From NCBI RefSeq assembly GCF_014197245.1, contig NZ_JACIFF010000001.1, positions 620,001 to 684,000 of the forward strand: 64,000 nt of DNA, read 5' to 3'. The stretch's first letter is position 1; each line of letters opens with the position of its first letter. The position numbers and the translations under genes are program-made. Source of the DNA: Neolewinella aquimaris. Lineage in GTDB: Bacteria > Bacteroidota > Bacteroidia > Chitinophagales > Saprospiraceae. The notes beneath the pieces are model-generated. The model saw only the letters and a list, made by a program, of their open reading frames with translations. It did not search any database and was not told the origin of the DNA. Below are positions 1 to 9,925 of this stretch, one piece after another.

Positions 1-852
1 CGACATGAGGGTAAGCTTGGATTGGTACTCTCCGGATACCGGGATGCAGGTAGGGTGGATCTGGGTGAAGCAGGGGTTGGCCATGTATGCACCTTGCTTT
101 ACGGCACGCCAGGCCGCCGACCCGTTGGAATTCATGGCGTTGGTCGACAGGTAAAACACGTTGCCGTATCCGCCGGTACCGAGTACGACGGCGTGGGCCG
201 CGTGACGCTCCGTTTCTCCGGTCAGTAAGTTGCGGGCGATGATGCCGCGCGCCTTACCATTCTCCATGACCAGGTCGATCATTTCGTGGCGGTTAAAGAG
301 CTGAACGTTGCCCAGACTGATCTGCCGGCTCAGCGACTGATAGGCTCCGAGCAGCAGCTGCTGACCCGTTTGCCCGCGGGCGTAGAAGGTGCGGGAAACC
401 TGGACGCCGCCAAACGACCGGTTCGAGAGCAGGCCACCGTACTCCCGCGCAAAGGGGACGCCCTGGGCAACGGCCTGGTCGATGATGCTCACGCTCGCTT
501 CGGCCAGCCGGTGCACGTTGGCCTCGCGGCTGCGGTAATCGCCTCCCTTGATCGTGTCGTAAAATAGCCGGTAGATGCTGTCTCCGTCGTTCTGGTAGTT
601 TTTGGCGGCGTTGATGCCACCCTGGGCGGCGATGGAGTGGGCGCGGCGGGGACTGTCGTGAAAGGTGAAGACCTTTACTTTATACCCTAATTCTCCGAAG
701 GTGGCCGCGGCGGCTCCTCCGGCGAGGCCGGTACCGACGATGATCACTTCCAGGCGGCGCTTGTTGTTGGGCGCAACCAGCGGCATGGAGGAGCGGTACT
801 GCTTCCACTTCTCGGAAAGCTCGCCGGGGGGTACGTTGGATTGAAATGGCAT
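1..852 (-). CDS. sdhA: Succinate dehydrogenase/fumarate reductase flavoprotein subunit, N-terminal part
   Basis: Oxidises succinate to fumarate at a covalently bound FAD in the TCA cycle, on the inner face of the cytoplasmic membrane. I translated the minus strand from the ATG at 852: 284 codons are open and run off the left edge, so the C-terminal half (about 640 residues is usual) is missing. The frame shows the Rossmann FAD motif [12 protein letters not shown] (about residues 40-51), the [11 protein letters not shown] segment around the flavin-linking His region, and the substrate-side FTQIHPTC stretch near the cut end. It follows sdhC by 19 nt on the same strand, the b558-type order C-A-B; sdhB would lie beyond the edge. 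Identity is very safe; sdhA versus frdA cannot be separated from sequence alone. Confidence 0.95.
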   Translation of the reverse strand, partial: MPFQSNVPPGELSEKWKQYRSSMPLVAPNNKRRLEVIIVGTGLAGGAAAATFGELGYKVKVFTFHDSPRRAHSIAAQGGINAAKNYQNDGDSIYRLFYDTIKGGDYRSREANVHRLAEASVSIIDQAVAQGVPFAREYGGLLSNRSFGGVQVSRTFYARGQTGQQLLLGAYQSLSRQISLGNVQLFNRHEMIDLVMENGKARGIIARNLLTGETERHAAHAVVLGTGGYGNVFYLSTNAMNSNGSAAWRAVKQGAYMANPCFTQIHPTCIPVSGEYQSKLTLMS

Positions 853-871
853 TGCTCTTGGATTCTTGGAG

Positions 872-1615
872 TTAAAGGACACCCTGGTGGCGGAGGTACA
901 TCACGATGGGAATGATCGCAAACCCGAGGGGTACCAACACGCTGTAGACATAGCCCACCGCTTTGATTAGCGGCGTGTACTTCTTGTGGTTAAGACCTAG
1001 CGTCTGAAAGGCAGACTGGAAACCGTGCCAGAGGTGAAAGGCGATGAAGACCATCGCAACCACGTAGAAGATCACCATGCCGATGTTTTCGTAAGTAGCG
1101 GCAACAAGGGCGTACAGGTCTTTCGCCCCCTCGTACCCTTCGGCCGTAAAGGGACCGATGCTGTCGCTGAAGTGCATCTGCCCCCAGAACTGGACCATAT
1201 GCACGATGATGAACGCCAGGATGACCATGCCTAGGCTGCCCATATAGATGGACGACTTGCTGCCCCCCGCCGTACGGTCGACCTTGACAGCGTACTTCTG
1301 ATCGCCACGTGCCTTACGGTTCTGGGACCATAGCAGAAGCCCCTGGATGGCGTGTAGGATGATAAAGGCGTAGAGGAGATAGGACGTCGTCTTGATGACC
1401 GGGTTGTTGGTCATGAAGTAGGCATATGAGTTGAAGGCGTAACCATCATCGTTGCCCAGGATGAGCTGTAGGTTTCCGATCAGGTGCACGACCAGAAAGG
1501 TGATGAGGAACAGCCCGGTCAGGGACATAATGATCTTCTGCCCGATGCTGGAGGTCAGGAACTTGCCGAACCATCCCACCCGGGAAACGGTACGTTTTGC
1601 GGTACTTGTCGCCAT
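872..1615 (-). CDS. sdhC: Succinate dehydrogenase cytochrome b subunit (b558 family)
   Basis: Membrane anchor of complex II that carries heme b and passes electrons to menaquinone. The 247 residues hold five hydrophobic helices (roughly 28-50, 75-97, 125-145, 176-200, 218-240). Histidines inside helices that can ligate heme are H44, H88, H139, H194 and H197. The start [10 protein letters not shown] at 1615 has no better alternative. It is the first gene of the operon, with a TAGCTTTG -7 box (minus strand, 1652-1645) 29 nt before the ATG. Length and helix pattern fit the fused single-anchor b558 type found in Bacteroidota, which has no separate sdhD. Confidence 0.93.
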   Translation of the reverse strand: MATSTAKRTVSRVGWFGKFLTSSIGQKIIMSLTGLFLITFLVVHLIGNLQLILGNDDGYAFNSYAYFMTNNPVIKTTSYLLYAFIILHAIQGLLLWSQNRKARGDQKYAVKVDRTAGGSKSSIYMGSLGMVILAFIIVHMVQFWGQMHFSDSIGPFTAEGYEGAKDLYALVAATYENIGMVIFYVVAMVFIAFHLWHGFQSAFQTLGLNHKKYTPLIKAVGYVYSVLVPLGFAIIPIVMYLRHQGVL

Positions 1616-1644
1616 GCGTTGGAACTATATTTTGCTTTGATGGC

Positions 1645-1652
1645 CAAAGCTA
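1645..1652 (-). promoter_or_regulatory. -7 promoter box of the sdh operon
   Basis: On the minus strand the octamer TAGCTTTG matches the Bacteroidota consensus TAnnTTTG, 29 nt before the sdhC ATG. I found no convincing -33 TTG at the right distance. Confidence 0.5.
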
Positions 1653-1733
1653 ATAGTAAATCGCTAGATGGCTACCGTGGTTGCCCCCGCAGGCCGGATG
1701 TACCGCCTATTTAGATCGGTTCCAAAGTAAACA

Positions 1734-1766
1734 TAAAAAAAGCCCCTTCGTCGTGGACGAAGGGGC
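1734..1766 (-). terminator. Rho-independent terminator of the thioredoxin gene
   Basis: An 11-bp perfect stem (GCCCCTTCGTC at 1742-1752 with its complement at 1756-1766) closes a 3-nt loop. On the minus strand it is followed by a T run (the A run at 1735-1741). It lies 22 nt past the trx stop codon. Confidence 0.88.
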
Positions 1767-1788
1767 CGTTAAGTTTGATGTTTGCGGC

Positions 1789-2115
1789 TTAAGCCGTGGC
1801 AAGTTGTGCCTCGATCTTCTGCGCCAGGGCCTCCTTGGTGGCGAAGCCGACGTGCTTGTCGACTACTTCGCCGTCCTTGAGGATGAGGATGGTCGGAATG
1901 TTGCGGACGCCGTAGCGCTGGGTAAGTTCGGCGTTTTCGTCTACGTCCACTTTGGCGATGAGCGCTTTGCCGTCGTAATCCTTTGATAGTTCTTCGACGA
2001 CGGGGCCGATCATCTTACAGGGACCGCACCATTCCGCCCAGAAGTCGACCAGGGCAATGCCTTTTTTGTCAAGTACCTCTTGCTGAAAGTTGCCGTCCGT
2101 GAGTTGGAATGCCAT
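1789..2115 (-). CDS. trxA: Thioredoxin
   Basis: Small cytoplasmic disulfide reductase that receives electrons from thioredoxin reductase. The 108 residues match the family's usual length exactly. The active site WCGPC covers residues 29-33 and the cis-proline (RNIPT) is P74. There is no signal peptide, so it is the cytoplasmic form. It stands alone as a monocistronic gene with its own terminator just downstream. The start MAFQLTDGNF is standard for the family. Confidence 0.97.
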   Translation of the reverse strand: MAFQLTDGNFQQEVLDKKGIALVDFWAEWCGPCKMIGPVVEELSKDYDGKALIAKVDVDENAELTQRYGVRNIPTILILKDGEVVDKHVGFATKEALAQKIEAQLATA

Positions 2116-2208
2116 AATGCATTTATTTATGTTCTTTGTGCAAATCGCACGACAATCAAACGCGGCTTCCCCGCATTGGTTGAAGGTAACCCGCCCCCGC
2201 TCCGCTAA

Positions 2209-3336
2209 GTGACGCTATCCGACATACCCCTGCTCCCGCGCTCCGCCGCCCTACGTTGGCTGCTGGTAGTTGCCGTGGTAAGCGTAGGCTTGCGCGTAGC
2301 AGTGCCCCCCCACATGATCGAAACGCTGTACAGCAGGGGACTCTTCGTTGGCATCAGAACCGTGGTGGATGCTGCTCTGGGTTGGATCCCCGTACCCCTG
2401 TTTTTTCTTTTTTGGGCGGGCATACTTTACCTGCTGGTCCGTCAGGTCGTGCGTTTCGTCCGGTCTACTCGGAGCAAACACCGGTCGAGAAAAAATATCG
2501 TAAGGCAAACGGCGCGACTCACCCTGACGGTAGTTCTCACCATGGTCACAGCTTTTCTGTGGCTGTGGGGGTTCAACTACGGACGCCTGCCGGTGGAGGA
2601 ACAGCTGCAGTTCGCCACCTACCAACCTGATCTGGACGAATTGCGCGACCGGGTGCACGCCACGGCAGCCACGCTGGCAATTTACCGCAGGCAAATCACC
2701 GGCGACACCACTGCACTAACGGCCCAGGATCTACCCTACGATCTGGAAAATTCGGTGCGGCCGTTGCTGGCAGCCGCACTGGTCCGCCACGGTTACCCGG
2801 CAGCCGGACGTCCCCGGGCGTGGGAATTGCTGCCCCGGGGGATACTGCTGCGATTCGGGACGGCCGGCGTTTACTGGCCCTGGGTGGCGGAAGGAAACGT
2901 GGATGCGGGGTTGCATCCCCTGCAAAAACCGGCCGTGCTGGCCCACGAACTGGCCCATGCCTACGGATTTGGCGACGAGGGAACCTGCTCGTTCTGGGCC
3001 CAACTGTCCGCCCGGGAGACGACCGACCATCGCCTGCGGTACGCGATCGAACTCAGTTACTGGCGGCAGATCGCCGGGATGCTGCGGTACGCCGATCCGG
3101 AGAACTACCTGATCTGGCGCGCGGAACAGCTCGATCCGGGTATTCGCAACGACCTGCAGGCCATTTACGACAATGGGGACTTATACCAGGATATTGCACC
3201 GGTGCTCCGGGACGCCACCTACACGGCCTATCTGAAGGCACAGGGCATCCACGACGGATTGTTAAACTACGGTCGTGTCGTACAGCTCGTGGAAGGCTAC
3301 CGTCGAGCTAGGGTCGGTCAGCCGGAAAGGAAATAA
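2209..3336 (+). CDS. DUF3810 membrane protein with zinc-protease-like HELAH motif
   Basis: A 375-residue membrane protein of the DUF3810 type, function unproven. Two or three hydrophobic segments occupy the first 125 residues (about 15-32, 58-80, 103-122). The rest is a soluble domain with HELAH at 246-250 and a downstream Glu in GFGDEG (E257), the layout of a gluzincin-like zinc site. The start is GTG at 2209; the first internal ATG would remove the first membrane helix. It ends inside the 3' end of the convergent OmpA-like gene (29-nt overlap). From family knowledge this is a Bacteroidota/Firmicutes putative peptidase; activity is inference. Confidence 0.8.
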   Translation: MTLSDIPLLPRSAALRWLLVVAVVSVGLRVAVPPHMIETLYSRGLFVGIRTVVDAALGWIPVPLFFLFWAGILYLLVRQVVRFVRSTRSKHRSRKNIVRQTARLTLTVVLTMVTAFLWLWGFNYGRLPVEEQLQFATYQPDLDELRDRVHATAATLAIYRRQITGDTTALTAQDLPYDLENSVRPLLAAALVRHGYPAAGRPRAWELLPRGILLRFGTAGVYWPWVAEGNVDAGLHPLQKPAVLAHELAHAYGFGDEGTCSFWAQLSARETTDHRLRYAIELSYWRQIAGMLRYADPENYLIWRAEQLDPGIRNDLQAIYDNGDLYQDIAPVLRDATYTAYLKAQGIHDGLLNYGRVVQLVEGYRRARVGQPERK

Positions 3337-4249
3337 GAAGACGGGTTCGTCGTTCGGGCCGTCCGCCGCCCAATTCGGCGACGTTTTCAGTACCGTAGAT
3401 GCCCAATCCCGCGGGTAAAATCCGTGCACCGTCTAGGCCGAATTTGGTGAACACCACCGCTATCCGCGCCGACCTGGCGAAGCTTTCTTCGTAGGCGCGC
3501 AGGACCTGACCATCCGTACTTTCCGCGTGACCGATCACCCGGTAATCCGCCCGTGGGTAATTGCGCAGGGTGGCGGTGAGCTTCCGTAGGATCCGCTGCC
3601 CCTCCAGACTGATCTCTTGGTTGGGGTCGAACAGCAAGCTGTCGCTCAGGGTAAGTGCCAGAGTGGAGCCGGAATTGCGCACGAGTGTGTAGCCGTCGTC
3701 GACGGTTGCAATAAGGAGTTGCTGAAGTTCGTCGTACAGTCGGTCCGTCAGAAGTACCGCATCGCTGACCGGATCTACCGGATTGGTGCCCTGAAGGCCG
3801 CGCTGGGTGCTCAGGCCGGACAGTTGCCGCTCGCGGGCGTCCAGTTCCAGCCGGCGCTGTCTCAGGCTTGCTTCCTGTTTGCTTAACTCCGCGCTGCGCA
3901 GGCTAAGGTCTTCCTGTAGGGTCGCAATGTCGCTTTCATTTCCGGCGACCAGCAGGCTGTTCTGTTGCAGCATGTCGTCGTAGCGGCCGCGCAATTCGCG
4001 CAGCGTCCTCTCCAAATTCAGGTTCGTGGCCGTCAGGTTTTCGATGGTGCGCAGTTGTTCCTTGTCGAGGTCGGCCTCCCGGCGGGTGCTGTCGCGGACA
4101 GCCAGGGTAAGTGCCGCGGAAAGGCTGTCGGAGGTGAGGGCCTGATTGCGGTAGTAGTCGCGCTCGGTGGCCAGGGTTTCGTACTGGGCCTTGGGAATGC
4201 ACGCCGTGAGAAAAATGCCGAAACAAAGGATAGCGAAAGTGATCTTCAT
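3308..4249 (-). CDS. OmpA-like lipoprotein with long coiled coil
   Basis: Predicted outer-membrane lipoprotein that binds peptidoglycan. The signal peptide ends in LTAC, giving lipidation at C17. Residues about 25-155 are heptad-rich and charged, so probably a coiled-coil stalk. Residues about 200-310 resemble an OmpA C-terminal domain (GHAESTDG, ESFARSARIAVVFTKFG, ERRTRL). The spacing of the peptidoglycan-binding Asp/Arg is looser than in textbook OmpA. It is the last gene of a minus-strand run with rlpA (24-nt gap) and the PDZ protease, all envelope proteins. Confidence 0.8.
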   Translation of the reverse strand: MKITFAILCFGIFLTACIPKAQYETLATERDYYRNQALTSDSLSAALTLAVRDSTRREADLDKEQLRTIENLTATNLNLERTLRELRGRYDDMLQQNSLLVAGNESDIATLQEDLSLRSAELSKQEASLRQRRLELDARERQLSGLSTQRGLQGTNPVDPVSDAVLLTDRLYDELQQLLIATVDDGYTLVRNSGSTLALTLSDSLLFDPNQEISLEGQRILRKLTATLRNYPRADYRVIGHAESTDGQVLRAYEESFARSARIAVVFTKFGLDGARILPAGLGIYGTENVAELGGGRPERRTRLLISFPADRP

Positions 4250-4273
4250 GAGTGTCAGTTCTTTATGTGTGGC

Positions 4274-5149
4274 TTACCGGACACCCAGGTCGACGGCAAA
4301 CCCACTGATGTTGTACCGCTTCTTCAGGTCACCGGCGTAATTCTGGGCGCTGGCCTGGTCGCGAAACGGCCCGAGGATAACCTTATAGCTACCCGCATCC
4401 TGCTGACCGGTTTTTTGCAGAAGGATGTCGTCAAAGTAACGACCCTGGAGTTCTACTACCTTGTCCATGGCACTTTCCAGCGACTTGAAGCTACCGACCT
4501 GGACGCCATACCGTCCGCCGTCGGCTTCCCGCAGGTTGATGGCGTATAGGCCCGGCGCGAAGGTTTTGCCCCGCACGGGTTTGGATGTCGCAGCCTGAGA
4601 AGGTGTAACCGGCGGGGTGGGTTTTTCTGCGGGCGGGGTAGGGGTTGCGGGAGTAGCTACTTCGATAACCTGTGGTGGTGCCGGCTGTTCCACGATGATT
4701 ACCGGGGGCGCTTCCACTTCAATTTTCGTCGGCGTCGGCGGTTCTGGGTCGGTTGCGATCTGGCGCCGGGGCTCGGCTACCGCATGCTGGTCGGGGGTGG
4801 AGAGCAGGGTAAGGGTCACCGGAACGGTTCGCTCTCCGATCATTCCCAGCTCCCGCGCGGCCCGCTCACTTAACTCCACGATGCGACCGCGGATGAATGG
4901 CCCTTTGTCGATAATGCGCACCACCACGCTCTTGCCGTTGTTTTCGTTGCGTACGCGGACGGTGCTGTTGTAGGGATAGGCCTTGTGTGCGGCGACCAGC
5001 TCATCCTTATTGTATATTGCTCCGTAAGCCGTTTCCGCACCGTTGTACTCATCCGAGTAATAACTGGCCAGGCCGGTTTGCCGGTCGCCGATTAATTGGG
5101 CGTGCAGGGCCGGGGAGCACAGCAGGAGGAGGACGATTAATTGCTTCAT
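4274..5149 (-). CDS. rlpA: RlpA-like septal protein with SPOR domain
   Basis: RlpA proteins are exported, bind denuded glycan strands at the division site, and in some species act as lytic transglycosylases. The 291 residues show a signal peptide (1-18), a double-psi beta-barrel (about 24-115, GLASYYSDEYNGAETAYG with H55 and the IIDKGPF Asp81), a proline/threonine-rich linker (about 128-195) and a C-terminal SPOR domain (about 210-291, YGVQVGSFKS and YKVILGPF). It lies 37 nt downstream of the aspartic protease on the same strand. Whether it cleaves glycan here is not visible. Confidence 0.88.
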   Translation of the reverse strand: MKQLIVLLLLCSPALHAQLIGDRQTGLASYYSDEYNGAETAYGAIYNKDELVAAHKAYPYNSTVRVRNENNGKSVVVRIIDKGPFIRGRIVELSERAARELGMIGERTVPVTLTLLSTPDQHAVAEPRRQIATDPEPPTPTKIEVEAPPVIIVEQPAPPQVIEVATPATPTPPAEKPTPPVTPSQAATSKPVRGKTFAPGLYAINLREADGGRYGVQVGSFKSLESAMDKVVELQGRYFDDILLQKTGQQDAGSYKVILGPFRDQASAQNYAGDLKKRYNISGFAVDLGVR

Positions 5150-5186
5150 ATACGGTTTATTAAGTACGGTGGCGGCGCGTATGTTC

Positions 5187-6482
5187 TTAGATCAGGTCTT
5201 CCAGGGCAAAGGTAAAATCGAGCAGCCTACCGGTCCGGTACACCCGCAACCGGATTTTTCTTCCCGGTTTCCCCTCCAGCTTGCGGATGATCGACTGCAG
5301 GGAAAGCAGGTTGGCCGACATGCCGTTGACTGCGCGGATGCGGTCGCCGACCTTTATTCCCGCACGATCGGCCGGACTGTTCGGTACGACGTTGCTCACG
5401 CTGTACTTGTGGAGGTTGTTGCCCCCGGCCAGAATGTTTAGCCCCGAACGATCGTAGGTGAATTTTTGCTTCCACCGGCGGCCCTCGGGTTTGAAGTAGA
5501 CCTTCTTCTTGACGTAGTCCACGATGACGGTGAACCGCTTGAGAATTCGCGTTCCCATGATTCCCTCCCGCTCGTTCAGAAAAGTCAGCCCCGCGGTGTC
5601 AACTTCCTGAAAGTAGGTGATCACGTTGCGCAGTTGCCGGTTGGCCAGTTTCACGGTTTTGCTTCTCCCAACACTCCCACTCACCGTTCCGCCCAGGCCA
5701 CTGGCGATGTGGGTTGGAATGGTCTGCAGGGGTAGGTCAGATCGGTCGGTGTCGGGATAGGTGTGCATCAACAGGCTCAGTCCCGCGCCCGTATCCATCA
5801 AGAGGCGGCGCGTGGAGGAACTGTCCTGCAGGACGCCGATGTCGACGTTCAGGTAGGGGCGGTTGCGGACGAAGTCGCTCGGGATTTCCACGAACGATTT
5901 CTTGATCCGAAACTCACCCGGATCGTGCAGGTACATCACCCGCCGCCGGAAGTCGAATTCGACTACGAACCGCATCAGGAAATCCCCGCCGATGATGCCA
6001 TGAATATTGGTACCGGTGATTCGCTCGAAGTTGAAGTAGTTCTCCTCCAGCACCAGGACCGAGCGGTTGCGGGCCAGCAGGCGGTCGGCGAAGAGCAGAT
6101 TGACTCCCGTGGCCAGGTAAGCAGTCAGTTCGGTGTCGACGTCCGCGCCCCTGACCTTGAAGGTGCGTCGGTAGCTGACGTTCAGCAGATCAGTGATGGA
6201 TTTATCGAGCAGCACCGTATTCTCGGCTCCGGTATCCACCAAAAAGCGCAGGGGGACCACGCTGTTGAGCAAGATCGGAACTACGATGAAATCGTTCTCC
6301 AGGTCGAAGGGGATTTCAATGACGCGGTAGTTGCCCAGCACCTTCATATCCAGTCGCTGCGCGCGCAGCACTTCCGGACCACACAACATCCAAACCACCA
6401 GCAGCAGGGGCAGGGCGGGGACGCGGGAGCAGCGGGGGAAAGGGAGAAGCAATTGTCTTCGGTTAGTGACTACCGCTACCAA
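5187..6482 (-). CDS. Retropepsin-like aspartic protease with two DTG sites and a PDZ domain
   Basis: Predicted exported protease of 431 residues. After a signal peptide (about 20-42) come two tandem retropepsin-like folds, each with a catalytic DTG: FLVDTGAENT (D83) and LLMDTGAGLS (D230), each followed by a hydrophobic Ile-Gly element (HGIIGGDFL, EGIMGTRIL). A PDZ domain occupies about 350-428 (NSPADRAGIKVGDRI). Two aspartates in one chain would allow a monomeric active site. It is first in a three-gene envelope run (protease, RlpA, OmpA-like). The substrate is unknown. An upstream in-frame start is possible because the N-terminus before the signal is longer than usual. Confidence 0.85.
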   Translation of the reverse strand: MVAVVTNRRQLLLPFPRCSRVPALPLLLVVWMLCGPEVLRAQRLDMKVLGNYRVIEIPFDLENDFIVVPILLNSVVPLRFLVDTGAENTVLLDKSITDLLNVSYRRTFKVRGADVDTELTAYLATGVNLLFADRLLARNRSVLVLEENYFNFERITGTNIHGIIGGDFLMRFVVEFDFRRRVMYLHDPGEFRIKKSFVEIPSDFVRNRPYLNVDIGVLQDSSSTRRLLMDTGAGLSLLMHTYPDTDRSDLPLQTIPTHIASGLGGTVSGSVGRSKTVKLANRQLRNVITYFQEVDTAGLTFLNEREGIMGTRILKRFTVIVDYVKKKVYFKPEGRRWKQKFTYDRSGLNILAGGNNLHKYSVSNVVPNSPADRAGIKVGDRIRAVNGMSANLLSLQSIIRKLEGKPGRKIRLRVYRTGRLLDFTFALEDLI

Positions 6483-6798
6483 GGTAAGAAGTAAACAATA
6501 GGCAGCGTTTGCAGTTTGTGAGCGTTATAGCGATGTTAATAAAGTGTAAGTGCCCGGACGATTATCGTACCTGATTATCTACGGGGGCGGCCTACATTTG
6601 CGACGAACTATCCACAGATTCGATTGATTTAAGCTTTCGCCTCTGCTATTCGATCATGTAAACAATCAGCGACTTTGTCCAGGAATTTCCTGTCGGGTAT
6701 ACACTCCCCAAAGTACTCACCCGCCACCGGGTGCAATGACCTACCGTGCCGATCGCGAGAGCGGCACATCTCTACCATTCACATTTAGAATCTTTACT
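6483..6798. promoter_or_regulatory. Divergent intergenic region with the susC promoter and a ~190-nt leader
   Basis: A 316-bp gap between the divergent protease and susC genes. The only firm signal is TACATTTG at 6593-6600, a Bacteroidota -7 box facing susC, which would leave a leader of about 190 nt. Long leaders are common for susC genes. I see no strong stem-loop, repeat or ORF inside. A TATCCACA at 6609-6616 resembles part of a DnaA box but is single. Confidence 0.5.
6593..6600 (+). promoter_or_regulatory. -7 box of susC
   Basis: TACATTTG, a full match to TAnnTTTG. No clear -33 TTG was found at 19-21 nt. Confidence 0.45.
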
Positions 6799-9700
6799 AT
6801 GAAGCTTAACTTTGACCACATCCATCGTGGTTGTCTCTTTCTGTTATTCGCGCTTCTCAGCTCGGCGACTGCCTTCGCGCAGACGTCGGTCAGCGGCACG
6901 ATAACCGACGCGGAAAGTGGTGATCCCCTCATCGGTGCCAGCATACTGGTCACCGGTACCTCTACCGGAACCGTCACGGACTTCGACGGAGCCTTCACGC
7001 TTAACGTTCCCGAAGGAGCCGAGTCGCTGACCATCTCCTACACGGGATATGCCACACAGACGGTCCCCTTCACCGGACAGACCACCCTTGATCTGCAAAT
7101 GACTTCGGGCGAGCTCCTCGATGAGGTCGTCGTCGTAGGTTACGGTACCGTCACCCAGAAGCAGGTGACCAGTGCCGTTACCTCCATCGACTCCGAGGAC
7201 TTTAACGCCGGCAACATCAACGACCCCTCCCAGTTGATCCAGGGAAAGGTCGCCGGTCTGACCATCTCCAAGCCCGGTGGTAACGTAAACGGTGGTAGCA
7301 CCATCCGTCTGCGGGGACTTTCCTCCTTCGGCGGCAACCAGTCGCCCCTCGTGATCATCGACGGTGTCGTAGGTGCGGACCTTAACACGGTTGACCCCGC
7401 CGACATCGAATCGATCAACGTACTGAAGGACGGTTCCGCCGCCGCCATTTACGGCATTCAGGCTTCGGCCGGTGTAATTATCATCACCACCAAGCGCGGA
7501 CGCTCGGGCGACGCGGTGATCGATTACCGCGGCTACGTTACCGCCGAGAACATTGCCAAAGCACCCCCCGTGGCCGATCGCGAAACCTACCTCTCCGAAC
7601 TGGAGCGAGTGGGTGACCTGTTCCGGTCCCGCTCGGATAATCCCGAGGACCTGTCTACCGGCGCCGAAGTGCGCGCTGCTAACGATTTCGGTGGAGAGAC
7701 CGACTGGATCGATGAGGTGACCCGCACCGGCATCAGCCACGTCCATAACCTGAGCTACTCGGGCGGATCGGGCAACACCACCTTCCGCGCTTCCGCCAAC
7801 TACCGTGATATTAAAGGTATCGGTGTGGTAAACGATGGTTTCCGCCAGCTCAACGGCCGCGTGAATTTCAACCAGAAGGCGCTCAACGACCGCCTTACCC
7901 TCACGCTTGACGTGACGGCTACGGACCGAGATGCGAGCATCTTCAACCCCGCAGCTTACCGCTACGCAATTACTTACAATCCTACTGCTCCGGTTTTTGC
8001 CGATCAGGGTGGATTCAATGTACCCGAGTCGATCTCCTCACCGAGCAACACCGGTTACGGCGGCTTTTTCGAAATCAACAACTTCGATTACTTTAACCCC
8101 GTAGCGATTGCCCGCCTAACCCGCCGCAACGAGCAAACGACCACTGTACTCTACAGCTTCAGTGCCAACTACGACCTGCTCCCCAACTGGAGCGCTAAGG
8201 TGGCCTACTCCCGCAACCACTCCCAGCGCGTTGGTACCTCCACGGCATCACAGTCCAGCCTCTTTGCCGGACAGGCTAACCCACAGGGTAACCCCCTGAC
8301 GGCAGGTTTCGCGCAGCGTTATTCTTCCGACAACCGCAACGATCTGTTCGAGGCCACCACGACCTACGACGTGGACCTGGGTACCAACAGCCTGGAGCTG
8401 CTGGCTGGCTACAGCTGGCAGGAATACAACAACCAGGATTTCAGCTCCGGTGGATTTGGTACGGTATCCGACGCTTTCGGTGCCAACAACCTGGGGCAAT
8501 TGACCGCGATCGGCCTCGGAACGGTTCAAACCGGATCGGGCCGTGGACAGTACCGCGTCATCGGCTTTTTCGGTCGTGCCCGCCTCGGCATCGGTACGGC
8601 GTACAACTTAACTGCTTCGGTTCGCCGTGACGGTACCAGCCGCAACAGCCTGGACAATCAGTACGACTGGTTCCCCGCTGTTTCGGCCAGCGCCGATGTA
8701 GTCGACGCGCTTGCGCTGACCGGTCCTGACGAACTGAAGGTACGGGTAGGTTACGGTATCACCGGATCACTTCCCCCCAACAACTACGATTACCTTCAGC
8801 GCTTCAACAGTGTAGGGCAGTACCCCCAGGGCGGTGCGTATAACGTAGCCGTAGGACCGATTTCGAACTCCAACGAAAATCTCCAATTCGAAAAGAAGGG
8901 CGAACTGAACGTTGGACTTGATTTCGCATTTCTCGACTACCGCCTCACGGGTACGGTCGACTACTTCATGCGGCGGACCAAGAACCTACTTGTAACCGCA
9001 GAAGTACCTAGTCCCCCCTTCCTGATTCCCACCATTCAGGCCAACCTCAACAATGCGGACCTGGTAAACAATGGTATCGAACTCTCGCTGGGCTACTCAA
9101 TCGACTTCAGCGAAACGGCATCGTGGCAGCCCCGCCTTACCTTCTCTTCCATCAACACCCGCCTGGAAGACAACGGCGAGGAGCCCGATTTCAGTTTCAA
9201 CAACAACCAGGAGATTCAGTCTACCACCCCGGGTTCTCCCGGTCAAAATGGTGACCCCATCAGCCGCCTGGTGTTCGGTGCCGACTTCGGCGGCCTCTAC
9301 ACCCGTCAATTGGACGTTGATGCTACGCTCGCTTCCAACAGCAACAACTATGTTTTCCTTAATGAAGAGGAAAAGGTCCTTGTTGGAAACGGACTGCCCG
9401 ATTTCAGCCTCGGCTTTGCCAACAGCTTTACTTTCGGACAAGCCGACCTGAGTTTCTTCCTCCGCGGAGACTTCGGACACGATCTGGCCAACCTGTCCCG
9501 CAACTTTTACGGACAGGCGGGTAACTTATCTAGCCGGCCCATCGACAACCTGGTCATCACCGACCTGTACCAGCCGAACATTACCGCTGCACCCAAATTC
9601 AGCGACTACTTCATTGAGGATGCCAGCTTCCTGGCGCTCGACAACGCTCAGATCGGGTACACCTTCAACATTGCCGGTGAGTCCGGATTCCGGAACGTGC

Positions 9701-9897
9701 GCCTATACGTTGCGGGTCAGAACCTGTTCTACATCACGAACTATACTGGTGTGGATCCTAACATTCGCTTCTTCGATGACGTAAACGGAAACGGCTTCGT
9801 CGACGGCGGCGAAAGTACCCTAAGCCCCGGTATCGATCGCCGGAGCACATTCTTCCGCACACGTTCCTTCACCTTCGGTGCTAACGTAGGATTTTAA
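6799..9897 (+). CDS. SusC/RagA-family TonB-linked outer-membrane transporter
   Basis: Outer-membrane barrel that imports glycans or peptides captured by its SusD partner, driven by TonB. The chosen start MKLNFDHIHRG at 6799 places a signal peptide at 1-27 (cleavage near AFA-Q); an upstream in-frame ATG at 6736 would spoil it. Next come a carboxypeptidase-regulatory-like domain (about 29-100), the DEVVVVGYGT segment (109-117), the plug (about 118-235, LIIDGV-type VIIDGV and VLKDGSAAAIYG) and the barrel, ending in the aromatic FTFGANVGF. The 1032 residues are complete. The susD partner begins 28 nt later. No glycosidase or regulator sits beside it, so the substrate cannot be read from context. 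Confidence 0.96.
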   Translation: MKLNFDHIHRGCLFLLFALLSSATAFAQTSVSGTITDAESGDPLIGASILVTGTSTGTVTDFDGAFTLNVPEGAESLTISYTGYATQTVPFTGQTTLDLQMTSGELLDEVVVVGYGTVTQKQVTSAVTSIDSEDFNAGNINDPSQLIQGKVAGLTISKPGGNVNGGSTIRLRGLSSFGGNQSPLVIIDGVVGADLNTVDPADIESINVLKDGSAAAIYGIQASAGVIIITTKRGRSGDAVIDYRGYVTAENIAKAPPVADRETYLSELERVGDLFRSRSDNPEDLSTGAEVRAANDFGGETDWIDEVTRTGISHVHNLSYSGGSGNTTFRASANYRDIKGIGVVNDGFRQLNGRVNFNQKALNDRLTLTLDVTATDRDASIFNPAAYRYAITYNPTAPVFADQGGFNVPESISSPSNTGYGGFFEINNFDYFNPVAIARLTRRNEQTTTVLYSFSANYDLLPNWSAKVAYSRNHSQRVGTSTASQSSLFAGQANPQGNPLTAGFAQRYSSDNRNDLFEATTTYDVDLGTNSLELLAGYSWQEYNNQDFSSGGFGTVSDAFGANNLGQLTAIGLGTVQTGSGRGQYRVIGFFGRARLGIGTAYNLTASVRRDGTSRNSLDNQYDWFPAVSASADVVDALALTGPDELKVRVGYGITGSLPPNNYDYLQRFNSVGQYPQGGAYNVAVGPISNSNENLQFEKKGELNVGLDFAFLDYRLTGTVDYFMRRTKNLLVTAEVPSPPFLIPTIQANLNNADLVNNGIELSLGYSIDFSETASWQPRLTFSSINTRLEDNGEEPDFSFNNNQEIQSTTPGSPGQNGDPISRLVFGADFGGLYTRQLDVDATLASNSNNYVFLNEEEKVLVGNGLPDFSLGFANSFTFGQADLSFFLRGDFGHDLANLSRNFYGQAGNLSSRPIDNLVITDLYQPNITAAPKFSDYFIEDASFLALDNAQIGYTFNIAGESGFRNVRLYVAGQNLFYITNYTGVDPNIRFFDDVNGNGFVDGGESTLSPGIDRRSTFFRTRSFTFGANVGF

Positions 9898-9925
9898 TCC
9901 AGGAAGTCTCTAAAACAAACAAACA

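Noticed and set aside
6609-6616. TATCCACA resembling a DnaA box
   Set aside because: A single, incomplete match with no cluster, dnaA or AT-rich unwinding region nearby. Not an origin.
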